Made by a program: the position numbers and the translations under genes
In this document: piece after piece, positions 23,285-34,712 of the stretch
Numbering within the stretch: position 1 is the stretch's first letter
How the letters are laid out: every line of letters starts with the position of its first letter
Notes under the pieces: model-generated
What the model saw: only the letters and a program-made list of their open reading frames with translations
Database searches by the model: none
Told to the model about the DNA's origin: nothing
Source of the DNA: Fragilaria crotonensis
Lineage: Eukaryota > Bacillariophyta > Fragilariophyceae > Fragilariales > Fragilariaceae
DNA: 45,336 bases
Reading direction: 5' to 3'
NCBI GenBank assembly: GCA_022925895.1
Contig: JAKSYS010000516.1
Span: 1 to 45,336 of the forward strand

Positions 23285-24549
23285 CTCTAGTGTCTACCCA
23301 CCCGACGGGGTTAATTAACCCCATTTGGGGTTAATTAACCCCGTATTTGCTCATTACAGAAACTGCTCGCTATTACTTGCAAGTTGTCCGTTGGACTAGA
23401 AATTTGGGCAGTGGCTCAAGAACTGTATGAATGTGTATGGTTTCAAGGCACAGTATCTGAATAATGTTTGTCATTGAGAAACAAGAGCTTTTCGGCATCA
23501 TTTTTCTGTACCCTCGAATTTTTTCACGTCATTTCTGATTTTGTCCAGCTGTAGAAGTAATACCAGATTCTACGTGAAACCCTCGATTCTAACCCACCGT
23601 GAAGGCCTTCGTTTTGATCATGTTCTCGAAAAATTCAAACAAAAGTAAGGTGACCATTGTGTTTCAAATAGATTGGAGTATTGTTTCTAAACGTGAAACT
23701 TGTCCTAATTTTCTTTATTCAAGCGACAGTACTCAATTATAGAGAGACATCAAATCAGAAGAAAACTACGTAGAAGAATCGTGTAGAATATATACTGTAG
23801 TCTACGGTGGATGAATTGATTTCTGTCCCCATTCTTTTAGATCGTATGCTTCTTAAGATTGAAACAACTTATGTTATCATCATCTTCAGTATACTTCGAA
23901 TGGTTATGCAGCATGCCGCATATCTGACCAGCTTTAAGTATTCACCGTGGAAAATTGATGTGAAAGAGGAGCCCCAGCGGACAATTTCTAGACAGAAGTT
24001 GTGTAGAATATATACCAAGCTTTTCGAAAAAATTCACTACTTCGACAGGTTTTGTATGAACTGTCAGAAGATGATTTCGCCACACAATACTTAACGAGTG
24101 AGGTTGCCATATACTTCGATAAGCGGTCGGTCATCGGTCACTCAGGATGTTTGCTTGGATATCTCAATTAGGAAGAGCATAAATGAATGAAAATGGACTA
24201 CAAAAAATTAAAAACTGTTTTGACCATACGTAGAACATGTACCACACTCCACGCAAAATTGCATCCCTTTTGTCGGAGACTGCTTGGGGATGAAAAACTC
24301 AAGTATCGAGCTTTTCTTCAGATCAGTGACTTCCACTGAAGATGAAGAAATTGAAAATGGACCAAATGAACACTGATAAGTTGAGTAATTCGTTTCACTT
24401 CGTGAATGCAATTGGAACATCTTTTTTCAGTGGACCGCAGTATAAAATGAACAGAAAAGCGTCTTGCACACGTACGAAAATGATGGGGTTAATTAAGGCA
24501 AATGACGGGGTTAATTAACCCCATGGCCCCGGGTGGGTAGACACTAGAG
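23285..24549. mobile_element. 1.27-kb TIR element with GGGGTTAATTAACCCC palindromes
   Basis: CTCTAGTGTCTACCCACCC at 23285-23303 is exactly inverted at 24531-24549. Next to the ends sit perfect 16-bp palindromes GGGGTTAATTAACCCC at 23307-23322, 23327-23342 and 24507-24522, plus a partial one at 24485-24498. A 95-codon frame at 23807-24094 (+) is not recognised and probably not functional. GTGTAGAATATATA occurs twice (about 23780 and 24001), matching the inverse of words repeated in the element at 966-2035. The CTAGTGTCTA terminus and TTAATTAA are shared with that element. No clear target duplication is visible. Confidence 0.7.
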
Positions 24550-25017
24550 CCATAGTATATGCATGTATATGATACATATGATACTCCGAGTAGAGAGAAA
24601 GTACAAGGTAGTACAAGACGTGTCTTGCTATGCATGCTGTGTACTACAAATGCGAAAAACGAGTGTATGATATAAACGCCGTACAAGTACTCCGAGTCTC
24701 CGAGTACGAGTAGACCTACCGGTAGTTGTACTGGACAATTGTACCTTGTACTCGGAGTAGTAGACTCGACACGTTGTTGACGCAGCACTGTACGTGTTTT
24801 TACTGGAATACGTACGAGTACTTGATATTGTGACCTCAGTAAAACACGCGTTTGAAGTTTGAATACAAAAATCTGGTACTAGATAGTAGTACTGAAATAC
24901 ATACCAGAACTGTACCAGGTACTGAGTACACGTTGTGTGACCGAACACCGAACTATCTGGTGTCAACTTGTCGCACGTTGATTGTTCATTTCCTTTTACA
25001 AGTACCATCGATCCAAG
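24550..25017. other. Upstream region of galactokinase
   Basis: No gene. Very rich in GTAC and CTCCGAGTA words (for example 24690-24770 and 24890-24930). The galactokinase ATG follows directly at 25018. No TATA box or other element can be assigned with confidence. Confidence 0.4.
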
Positions 25018-26297
25018 ATGACCATTACCCTCAGCACTCTCTCACCCGCTCTCCAAAAGCTTGTTGAAGAAGCCAGAGGGCTGTATATCCAGAGCTACGG
25101 CTCCTCCACTGAGAACTTTTGCACCGTCGCTCCAGGGCGCGTCAATCTGATTGGTGAGCACACCGATTACACAGGTGGATTTGTCTTGCCGTTAGCAATC
25201 GACTATGGTACTGTCGTCTACGGTAGTGGTGCAATTTTGGAGGATGAATCAACAAGAACAAGTGAGATTGAATTGATTAGCGGCATGGCTCCTGATAAGG
25301 TTGAGAAGTTGACGATTGACGCAGATACAAAACCTCCGTCTGCCGATGAACACAACCATTGGACCAATTACGTGTTGGGTGTGGTTGCACAGTATCTTCC
25401 TGACTTGCCTCAAGGTACCTCGTTTTCCATCAAGATTGCCATCGCTGGCAATGTACCTCTCGGGGGAGGCTTGAGCAGCAGTGCCTCGCTCGAAGTGGCA
25501 ACCGCTCGCTTCCTAGAGTGTATCTTGGGCGATTCAGCGTTTTCCAGTTCCACGGACAAGCTCGCCGCAAAGGTTCGAGCCCTTCGTTGTCAGAAAGCTG
25601 AGAACGTATGGTGCCATTCGCCATGCGGGATCATGGATCAATATGTTAGCTCGGCAGCCTCGGAAGGCGCCTTGCTGCTTATTGATTGCACCTCCTTTGA
25701 ATACCAAAAAGTCCATGTCAAGCAGCCGTCGTCTGTCGTTTTGGTGGTGACCAATTCCAACGTCAAGCACGACATTGCGGGTGGTGAATATCCCGTGCGT
25801 GTGGCACAGTGTCGGACGGCAACGGTCGCCCTGCAAAGTTCAACAAGGGCATATCCACCCTCCGCGATGCGACGTTGCAGGACGTGCTTGCTGCGGAAGC
25901 GGACATGGACGAGATCTCCTTCCGACGTGCGAGACATGTTGTGACGGAAAATGCAAGGACGCTGGCAGCAAAGGATGCCTTGGAGGATGGAGACTGGGCG
26001 CTGCTTGGAAGTCTCATGAATGACTCACACACGAGTATGCGCGATGATTATGAAGTAAGTTGCTCGGAGATAGATGTTCTTGTGGACTTGGCACAGACGT
26101 TCAGTGGTGTATACGGAAGTCGCTTGACTGGAGGCGGCTTCGGAGGGTGCACTGTCACCTTGGTGGAAAAGGAAAGCGCGCCCGCTTTGATGGAGTATTT
26201 GAAGAAGGAGTACAAGGTACAGACTGGCACTGATTGCGACTGTTTTGAGACTAGTCCTGGTCCCGGTGCCAGACTTCTTGGTACTGATAGTGTCTAA
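25018..26297 (+). CDS. GALK: Galactokinase
   Basis: Phosphorylates galactose to galactose-1-phosphate with ATP, first step of the Leloir pathway; probably cytosolic because no targeting peptide is seen. The ATG at 25018 opens MTITLSTLSPALQKL. The galactokinase signature GRVNLIGEHTDYTGGF is near residue 40. The GHMP-kinase ATP motif is GNVPLGGGLSSSASLEVA. PCGIMDQYVS holds the catalytic Asp, and GGEYPVRVAQC and SRLTGGGFGGCTVTLV follow, in family order. Length of ~425 residues is close to eukaryotic galactokinases. One base is missing near 25835 in an A run (CTGCAAAGTTC; an extra A gives ALQKFNKGIS), so simple ORF finding splits it in two. No introns seen. Confidence 0.93.
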
Positions 26298-26384
26298 AAC
26301 GATAGTAGTAAGTCGATAGCTAGAGGCCTCTACGTTTGCAAAATTCGCTGTAAGCTTCAAATCTCGATTCGCTGAGGAAATTGA

Positions 26385-26621
26385 GTGCTCCCCACTCTAC
26401 ACTGGCCACGACAACCAGCCCTGATTCAGATGGGGTTGGACGGCAGAAGATGCACGTGCGTCACCGTCGCTCACATGATTAGGCCTTCGGAGTTTGGCTT
26501 GATTCCAATGAAACGAATCGAAATTCCTGAAGCGAAAAAAAGGGAACGCATTTGTAAGGAAGTTGTGGACAATCCTTTCCTCGACGACGACCAAGACAGG
26601 CGGCATCCGAAGGTTCGGTAA
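26385..26621 (+). CDS. Possible small conserved ORF
   Basis: The downstream half (RPSEFGLIPMKRIEIPEA, ending DNPFLDDDQD) has the charged, regular look of a real short protein. The upstream half reads better in another frame (QKMHVRHRRSHD), as if a base were lost near 26480. No family recognised. It would end 11 bp before the end of the convergent ORC6-like gene. It could also be chance sequence. Confidence 0.25.
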   Translation: MLPTLHWPRQPALIQMGLDGRRCTCVTVAHMIRPSEFGLIPMKRIEIPEAKKRERICKEVVDNPFLDDDQDRRHPKVR

Positions 26622-26632
26622 CCCGCCACTTC

Positions 26633-27714
26633 TCAAGACACGGCCCTCCCAAATCGGCGCAAAACGGCATCGGCTGCCTTTTGCAGCGCTTGTGAGTCTG
26701 ACAAGTCGCCCTCCTTATCTCGCGCTTGGCTTATAGCAGTTGCAGAGTTTGCGACCTCCATGAACTGAAAGCGTCGCTATAGGTGTAAGTGGCAAGTGAT
26801 GCATGCCCGGTGGCGCCGGCGACTGACGAGACACCATTTTCCATGGATTCTGCCAATTCCGTCAGGTCAGCCGCAATTATGTTTTGACTAGACGAACTCG
26901 GCTGCCTCTTTAGCCGTTTTGTTGACCCGACCATCTCTGGTAGCAATCTTCTCTTTTTAAGTCTCACAATCTCATAAAACTTCTTGGCTTCCTTGTATAT
27001 ATCTTCGAATTCTTGTGACTGGACGTTTGCTACCTCCATCAGCATGGGCTTCAATTGATCCATGTGTTTAACTTGATTCTCCTCCATTACTAAACAGAAA
27101 CATGCAGATTCGTACCCTGGCTTCTTACGCTCCATGTCTTGTAGAAACCCGGATCGTTTAAATTTGTCTTTTAATCCCCAAACATGCAGCTGTATGTCCT
27201 TTATCAAATGCTGTGTAAGCTTCGCGAAACCGAAACTGTCTGGAATATGAGACCCTAATTTGATAGAGAGAATGGGGATGATGCTGCTGTTGTCCTTCCC
27301 GGGAAGGGTCTCTGCGGCTTGAGGGCGCGTAAATTTGAATCGAGAAGGCGCGCGCCCACCTCGAGATTGCGGCGCATGCTGTCTGTTCTGTCGTGGGGTA
27401 CTATCCATGTAGTTACCAATTTTTGCCGACATGGACTCAAAATCTTTCTTCTTCATCGTACATATCTTGCTCAGATTTGATTTGATCGCTATGCCATTCC
27501 GACGAAGGATCAAATCAAGCACAATAGCAGCTCGATTCTCGACACTGTCGCCCTTTCCAAGTCCTCCCACCTTGATCTTGATGGCAACCTTACGCAGCGT
27601 CTCTTCGGACGTGATTATGATATCTTTGGTAACCACGGTTCGATCATCGGAAGATATCTTCTCTACTATATTTTCTACAACAGAAGTCGCGGGGCGAGGC
27701 GGCGGTGGTGCCAT
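26633..27714 (-). CDS. ORC6-like origin recognition complex subunit (tentative)
   Basis: The start is taken as the ATG at 27714 (MAPPPPRPATSVVEN); an upstream ATG at 27780 is also in frame. The first ~100 residues (LGKGDSVENRAAIVLDLILR, then AIKSNLSKICTMKKKDFESM) have the layout of the first cyclin-like domain of Orc6. A second such block (KPGYESACFCLVMEENQVKH, then LMEVANVQSQEFEDIYKEA) lies in the C-terminal half, separated by a basic linker (RGGRAPSRFKFTRP). This two-cyclin-box pattern suggests Orc6, which helps load MCM helicase at origins in the nucleus. One base is missing near 26757, after which MEVANSATAISQARD continues to a stop at 26633. A TFIIB-like or other cyclin-fold protein is the main alternative. 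Confidence 0.5.
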
Positions 27715-28157
27715 TGCGATCACTGAACAAAGGGAGCTGGGTGAGATTTTTGTCACATGTGCCGCCTTCAATTGTCGCATCTGCGAGTACTGTACAATTT
27801 ACGTTGCGACATACTGGTAGATCACTTTACATGTATGTGTACCGGTACTATCGGTAGTCTCTGCGAAATACTCCCAGTACACAGTACAGTACAGAATATG
27901 TATATACATGTATGTATAGCAGCACATGTAGAAATGACTCAGGACACTGGTATTGTACCGGCTACGTGTAGACCCTTGTGATTACGGTATGTTGTAGGGA
28001 GTACTGGAATACTATACTTGGCGTACTACAAGTACCAAATCAAATGTGTCCGAAGCTGTTTTGGCCGTTGCTCCGCCGCCATCGGGAAAACTGTTAGATT
28101 CAAACGACGAAACCGATCCTCATTCTTTTCCAACACGACCTCAAAGGATTTCGCGCC
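27715..28157. promoter_or_regulatory. Divergent promoter region, ORC6-like / kinesin
   Basis: 443 bp between two divergent starts, so it must hold both promoters. About nine GTAC words lie in 27830-28040, including ACCGGTAC and CAGTACAGTACAG. No recognisable TATA box. Shared control of a replication-origin gene and a mitotic-spindle gene in the cell cycle is plausible but only inferred from the layout. Confidence 0.4.
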
Positions 28158-31100
28158 ATGACGAAGACGACAACGGCGTCTTCAAGCACAACTCAAGTCC
28201 GCGTCGCGGTCCGAGTGCGACCCTTGACAACTAAGGAGCGAGATTGCAAGGCCGTAGTAGATGTTCGCCCTCCGGCATCCGTAGGAATCGCGGCACGCAC
28301 TTTCACTTACGATTTAGTGTTTGATGCAAGAGTGCCACAAGCTGCGCTGTATGATAAGGTGTCTCCCAATTTGCTCTCTTCATTTCTGGAAGGATATAAT
28401 GCAACTATTATGGCATATGGACAGACCGGATCAGGAAAGACGTTTACCATGGGGAGTGAGGTTCACAGCGCGGACGGTGAAGCTGGTTTGATTCCCCGAT
28501 TCATGACTTCCATCTTTGAATCGTTGGCGGAAAAGAAAGAAGCGCTTGTAGACTTTACTGTTCAAGCTAGTTTTGAAGTCTACGGAGAGGATGTGCATGA
28601 TTTACTTGATCAAGACCGAAAGACGCTTCCGTTACGAGACGATGCGAATGGTGGAGTTGTTGTAGCCGGTTTGACATACCGAGCCATTTCGTCGGCAGAC
28701 GAAGCTCTTGACGTATTGAATCAAGGAACATTAAACCGCACTACCGCTGCGACCTTAATGAATCTCACCAGCAGTCGCTCTCATGCAGTGTTTACGATAT
28801 ACTTATCACAGACAACTCGTGCAGACAACATTGATGTCACCACAACATCTAAGTTTACGTTAGTGGATCTAGCGGGAAGCGAGCGCATGAAAAAGACTGG
28901 AGCAGTCGGCGAGAGAGCTCTTGAAGGAATAAAGATCAATGAGGGTCTCCTAGCACTTGGGAATGTTATCAATGCCCTGGCAGATGAAGAACGTATCTCC
29001 AAGGAGAGGAAGATCCATGTGCCCTATCGTCAGTCAAAGTTGACACGACTCTTACAAGATGCTCTTGGCGGAAATTCTCAGACTCTATTTATTGCTTGTG
29101 TCTCGTCTGCTGACATCAATGTCAGTGAAACTCTATCGACGCTGCACTACGCAAACCGGGCTCGCAACATCAAGAATGCCCTGACAAAAAATGTCGACGG
29201 AGCTGCCTTGGAACTACAACGTTTGCAGGCTCTCAATGCCTTGTACTGCAAAGAATTAGTGCGACACAAATTCGATACTGATGATATGGAGAGCCCTGAG
29301 GTCAGGGAATATTTTGAAGCTTTGCATGATGCGGCTGCTATTGATGACGCCGCTTTCCCCGTTCTGCGGCCCCCAATGGCGGCACTACCAATCGATAAGC
29401 AGGGATTCGGAGAGTCCTCATTTGGCCCTGCATTCTCCGGCGCCACCACAGCAGTCGCTGCAACGCCGTCGAGAACGAATGCTAGTTTCATCGATGACAT
29501 CTTGGATGAGTCAATCTTGGAGGAGGTCAACCCAGCAGAAGAACTTGCAATTCTAGATCAGTTGCTCGAGCTCCAAAACCAGGACCACGAATTCAGCAAG
29601 AAGCACCGACAGAGCCAAGTCGAACTGAAACAAGTTCAGGGAGAGTTAGACGAACAGGAAGCCCTTTTGTTGCAACTACGGGACAGTCTCAAAGTCTATC
29701 ACAACATGAAGGAGAAGTATCAAATGCTGATGGCAGAGGTGCAGCAACTCGAGGTGGAAAAACTGTCGCTTGCTGATCAGCTTGAGAAAGTATCGGTGGA
29801 TCCAACCAAGGGCTGTTCACTGGCTATCAAGAAGAAGTTGGAGCGTGTCGAAGCCAGTCTCGTTGCGTGCCAGAAGCGATACTCGCAAGCACCAGCAGAA
29901 GTATCGCGAAGCTGAACAACAGGCCCAAAAATGCAAAGCCCTGGAACGCAAGATTTCTCAGTTGAAAAAAGATAAGATTTCCATGATCAAGAAGCAGAAA
30001 GAGGACACAATTCGTCATCGCGAGTTTACTGAGCAAAAAACCCGAGAATTGCTTGTTCTGAAAAGAAAAGAACGCACAGCCGGAATGAAAGTAACCAAGT
30101 TGCAAACGCAGATCCAGAACCATAGAAACGACCTTGCGAAACGCAAGCTGTACGCCGAAAAAGTGACGAACAAATTGAAGGAGACGGAAGCTCACTTGAT
30201 GAAACTCTTGTCTATGCGCAGTCGAGAATTACAAAATCGCCATGCGTCTCCTGGGCGTCGCAAGTCCATCCGTGTCCCACTTCTCAATGATGGATTTGCC
30301 ACGAATTCACAGGAATTGGAGTCTATGATGTTTCTCTTGAATCGTTTGGTTGTTGATCGAGTTACGCTCGAACAGACGAGAGTCCAGTATGAAGATCGTG
30401 TTGCTGAGTACAGTGAAATTATGCGAAAGATCAGGGAAGAAGTCAAGGTTCTAGACATAACAAAACAAGGTAGCGACGAGGCTGGCGAACAAGAACAGGT
30501 TGTTGAGGATCTTGAACTGAAGTTGGAAATTGTCAGTGGGGAAATAGAGATGTTGAATGCCAAGGTTGGGACGACTTCCATGACCAACGAAGAATCTGAC
30601 ATTGAGATGAAAGCCAAGCAAACAATTGGAACCCTTAGCGCACCTACAGTCCGTTCACTTCTATGGGATTTTGTTGGAAAGCTAGCTGATTCAGAACTTG
30701 AACGTCAAAGTCAATCCCGATCCATGGAAAAGAAGGATCGTGTTATTGAAAGCTTCGAAGCGGAGGTCAGATCCCTGAATCAACGGGTTGCTCTTCTAAC
30801 AAGCGACCTTGCTGAACGCCGAAAGCTAGCGGCCGGCGATGACGATCCGTTGGAGTTGATTCGCGACCTCAGGAAACAGCTTGAGGCTGCAAACGCGTCG
30901 TTGGGAGAATCAAAGGCGCTATCCCAGGAAAAGGAAAAGTTAACGACTGCCCTCAAGAAGGATCTTGCCACTGCTCGCTTAGAGTTACTTGAAATCAGCG
31001 AAAAGCTAGCGTTGTCGGACACAATCGTTCGCCAACGTTTGGATGATAACACGTCGGAGCGCACCTTGATGTTTTACAAACCCTTTGGAAACGAATGGTG

Positions 31101-33207
31101 TCCCAGACGACCAGCGGAATAAGTCTCGACTTGCCATCATGTCTTGTTTGGACGACACGTGTCAACGCCAAGTCCGCGATGCAAGAAAGCTCAAGCACGA
31201 TACTGAAATGGAGATCAATAGTCTCCGTGAGAAGCTGCGTATGATGTCGCAGGCTCGGAAAGTCCATTGCTTTGGACGATCCTATCGACCAGTCAACTCT
31301 TACGCAAGAACGAGACCAGCTCAAGGCCAGGTCGATCTTGTAACGCCTGAATATGAGAGTATGCTTGATCGTAAACATCGAATCATGAAGAGTGTGCGCA
31401 GTTTGACGCATGCAATGAACATCTCTTTGGAGGACCTTTCTCCCGACCTGAGAATGCTTCTGAGTGACGGTGACAGTGAAGGACAAGTTCCGCGCACAGG
31501 CAAGGATATGCGCGCGTCGATGAGAAAGGGAGTTGAAGGCATACTCCAAGCGTTGGAAGAGGGTTATCCCGTTGACGATCGAATTGTATCAGCAGAAACT
31601 ATTGCAGCTCCAAGATCGCTCCAATCAGAGTTCCTTGATCGATGCGAGCAAGACTTGACAAGCCTTCGAATGCAGAAATCGAGAAAGGCGGTGGCGAACT
31701 CTGACAAACGGAAGGAGGTCCACTCCCTGGTAATGGAAATGCACGTCACCGAAGGTGATATCAATAGCCTTATCTCGACTTCGACTGTTCATCCTATCCC
31801 GAGCTGGTGGGAGAAAGATGTAGCCGCACACGTTGTTGACGTTATTGTGAAAGAAGATGACATGGTCGACGTGTCCCCGATGTTCACACAGCACCTCGAC
31901 CATATCTGTGCAGTTCTAACGCTAGTGTCGGAACAACGAAAGAAATTATCAACTGCGCTGAAGGACGCTATCGATCGAGCTCAGAGGACGCTGTTGTCCA
32001 CAGTTGGCGAAGAGGTGGATGCAAGCGAAGCGTATGCTAGCTTTCACGAAGCCTTGTTCAATCTTCCAACCCTTTCGAAGGAACATATACAAACGTGTAT
32101 CGAGGAAATCAATGCACTTACGGCCGGAGTCGAAGTCATGACACAAAGCGAAATCGAGGCCCTTACAGTTGTGTGGGAAGCCCTTCACATCACGACGAAA
32201 GAAAAAGGAAATTTTTGGGGCGACATCGAGGATTTTTCCAAGGTTGCTGGATCCAAGGAAAAATCAATGTTCGAATCAATCCAGTCTTCGTCAGAAGAAT
32301 GGGTTTCGGAGGCCGTGAAAGAAGCATCAACTGCCTACCAATTACTAAGCACTCGCCTTCACAAGCTCGAGCAGATACACCTTGAGGTCGAGAAACTTCG
32401 TTCAAAACAGGATGCCAAAAGTCTGATCATTTCACTTGACTCTGAAATAAGGATCTTGACCTCAAGTCTTGCTGAATTTGAGGACAAGAAGTGCCACAAG
32501 CAGCGACTTTTGACAAAGAAAGCCAGAAGCTCAACTCTCTTGCGAGAGGAACGCTTTCGAAACAAATGCAAGGAAAGTTTGCGACTAAGTTACATCAACT
32601 CAAAGCTGCAGTAAAGTCTTGGAAAGAAAGCGATGGCGATGATTTTGAAGACGACGTGCTAAGCGAAGAAGTTCGCATGCTCCTTGACAACCCTGACAAA
32701 ATGGATACGCTAGTGAAAAAGCGCACAGGCTTCATGCACCTTCGCACAGTTCAGACAAAAGTGCCATTGGGAAAAAGGGCAGCCCTACATTTGACACCAG
32801 TGTCAGAGTCTCCTGTTGTGAAGAAACAACGATCAAGCGAGAATTCGTCGGAAGGGTCGACGGGTAGTGTTGGAAGTAACAATAGCGTTCATGGATCGAG
32901 AACGGTTCCAACTCGAGAGGCGCTCAATTCCAGCAGACCAGGGGTCGAGAATCGACCACCATCCGCATCGAGCTCCTCCAACTCCAGGAAACGAAAGCCA
33001 GAGACCACGCAGACACGAAGCCCAACTAAAATGAGATCGAGAGGCCGAAATGGAACTTCGAATAGCCCACTCGCGTCGCAAGGTGGGACTGCATCCATTA
33101 AGCGAAAGAAAACGGACCTGCACATTGCAAAACGAGGCTCTATGATGCCCTTTGGAAACGTTCTCGGAGGCGACGACTCCCCTGATGGAAACAGCACGAT
33201 TCCATAG
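28158..33207 (+). CDS. Kinesin-4 motor fused to MAP65/Ase1/PRC1-type module
   Basis: About 1,680 residues from the ATG at 28158. The motor (residues ~13-345) has GQTGSGKT (88-95), SSRSH (205-209), LVDLAGSE (235-242) and kinesin-4 hallmarks KKTGAVGERALEGIKINEG and YRQSKLTRLLQDALGGNSQT. A KIF4-like coiled coil follows (QKYREAEQQAQKCKALERKI). From about 31067 MAP65-family blocks appear in order: LDVLQTLWKRM, GVPDDQRNKSR, LDDPIDQSTLTQERDQLK, CEQDLTSLRMQKSRKAV, VVWEALHITTKEKGNFW, and LLREERFRNK joined to LHQLKAAVKSWKES. A basic Ser-rich tail with TPVSESP ends the protein. Six frame changes of one base each (about 29878, 31063, 31097, 31268, 31343, 32573) must be crossed, and homology is continuous through each. 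Kinesin-4 and PRC1 normally cooperate at antiparallel spindle overlaps. The gene ends 38 bp from the convergent PP2C gene. Confidence 0.82.
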
Positions 33208-33245
33208 GCATAAATGCGCATACCACTGTATAACAAAAGTAGCAT

Positions 33246-34712
33246 CTATTGATTCAATGGTTTTAACCAAACTATCACAACACAAATGTTGTCTCCACTT
33301 CCTCGATTCAAAGCCTCAGAAGCAATATAACGTGACATGTTCTTTCGTCTCACATCCTGCATTCTTCGCGCAATCTTGTATCCTTCGCTGCCGGGCTCGA
33401 GGGACCCACTCGGCTTGACGGCCTCCATTTTCCGATGAACGAATTGCACAACTTGCTCCGAGGTCATGACATCCCACACACCATCAGATGCAAGAACAAT
33501 GAACTCATCATCCTCCCTTAGCGGGAAAAGTTGAATTTCTGCCTCGCCGCTAACAGTGGGTTTCGCAAAACGATCGCCAATGGCTCGCGACAAGGATAAA
33601 TTCTTGACTCGGTGAATCTTGCCATAATTATCCTCGATTTGCTCACCCATGTTCTCGATCCTCGCCCGCTCCTGTTCATCACCGGGTTTGTGATCTCGAG
33701 TCATATCTACCGCCATTCCACGACGACACAGCACTGCCCGACTATCGCCAACATTCGCCGACACCAGAGTTTTCGATCCATCTTCCCCTTCATGAATGGC
33801 TACCGCCAGCCGTGGATCCCTGATATTGCATCGCATCCTTGCCCAGCACTTCCGCATCGATCGACAGAAACGCCGCACGCAGCGCCATGACGAGCGAGTG
33901 GAGAGAGAATGTTCCATTTCCCACGACGTGCGTTTCCACTCGCGCTGAAAGCGTTGGTACAAGTGATGGCGCAAGTGTCGTGACACGTCGCTCCCACCGT
34001 GTCCATCAAAGACTCCCACAAACTTTCCGCCGTTTCCGATGAAGTAATCATCTTCCATGTAAAGACGGCCGCCTTGAATGGCGCGGACAGAAACCTATGG
34101 GATAGGAAAGAGACAAGGCGTAGCGTGAGCAAGGAGCAGTGCACGCGTGAAAAGAGAGAATACACAAAACGCGGAAGGACACGAGTTCAACAAGACATTA
34201 GGACTTACATCAAACGAGGTGCCGCCTTCACTGTTTGTTGCAACCGTAGGTTCTTCCTCATCGTCGTGCTCCTGAGCACGCTTGGACCCCAACAACAGAG
34301 TTTTTCCCTGAAAAGGGGGCAAGGAGCTCCCACCACCTCCACCTCCCCACGAAGCGAATCCAAACTCTGAGGATGGCGTTGGTCCACCCATGCTACTGGT
34401 TGTGTAGCAAATGGCCGCACCACTGACAAAGGCTGCCACAACGGAAGATGCGAGGAGTTCCCATGATGACCACCATAGCGAAGTGTCGGTGTCGTGAAGT
34501 GTTGACGATGCGCAGCGTAGTACACCGTTTGACGGAAGTGCGACGGCTTGATTGGGAATAGAATCCTGTAGTGCTGCAAATGAAGGAAGCGACAAAATGC
34601 TGTAACTTCTTGTTGCTCGAACAGAATCATCCAAAGTTGCGTATGATCTCTTTGCTAGGATGGCAACCAATCGAGATGAGGATGTCACGGACAGGCTTTG
34701 TGCTATCATCAT
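33246..34712 (-). CDS. PP2C-type protein phosphatase with N-terminal membrane or targeting segment
   Basis: A metal-dependent Ser/Thr phosphatase. Exon 1 (34712-34209) encodes ~168 residues: a Ser/Arg-rich start (MMIAQSLSVTSSSRLVAI), a hydrophobic helix (LLASSVVAAFVSGAAI) and a Gly-rich linker. This suggests mitochondrial targeting with an inner-membrane anchor, or a signal anchor. The intron 34095-34208 (114 nt, GT-AG) is phase 0. Exon 2 holds the whole PPM domain: GGRLYMEDDYF, FVGVFDGHGG, SANVGDSRAVL, LSLSRAIGDRFAKP, FIVLASDGVWDV and GSGDNICVV, which carry the Asp metal ligands. Two compensating one-base changes near 33935 and 33815 put MALRAAFLSIDAEVL in a different frame; with them the domain is complete. 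Confidence 0.88.

Noticed and set aside
29147-29530. Minus-strand Ser/Ala-rich ORF opposite the kinesin neck.
   Set aside because: A shadow of the plus-strand coding sequence with no independent support.
31098-31185. An 88-nt GT-AG intron that would also restore the kinesin frame.
   Set aside because: It would remove GVPDDQRNKSR and the following block, which match the MAP65 family; single-base corrections keep them and fit the pattern elsewhere.
31085-33207. A separate MAP65 gene starting at the ATG at 31139, 17 bp after the kinesin frame stops.
   Set aside because: MAP65 homology starts upstream of that ATG (LDVLQTLWKRM), and 17 bp leaves no room for a terminator and promoter. Kept as the main alternative to the fusion.
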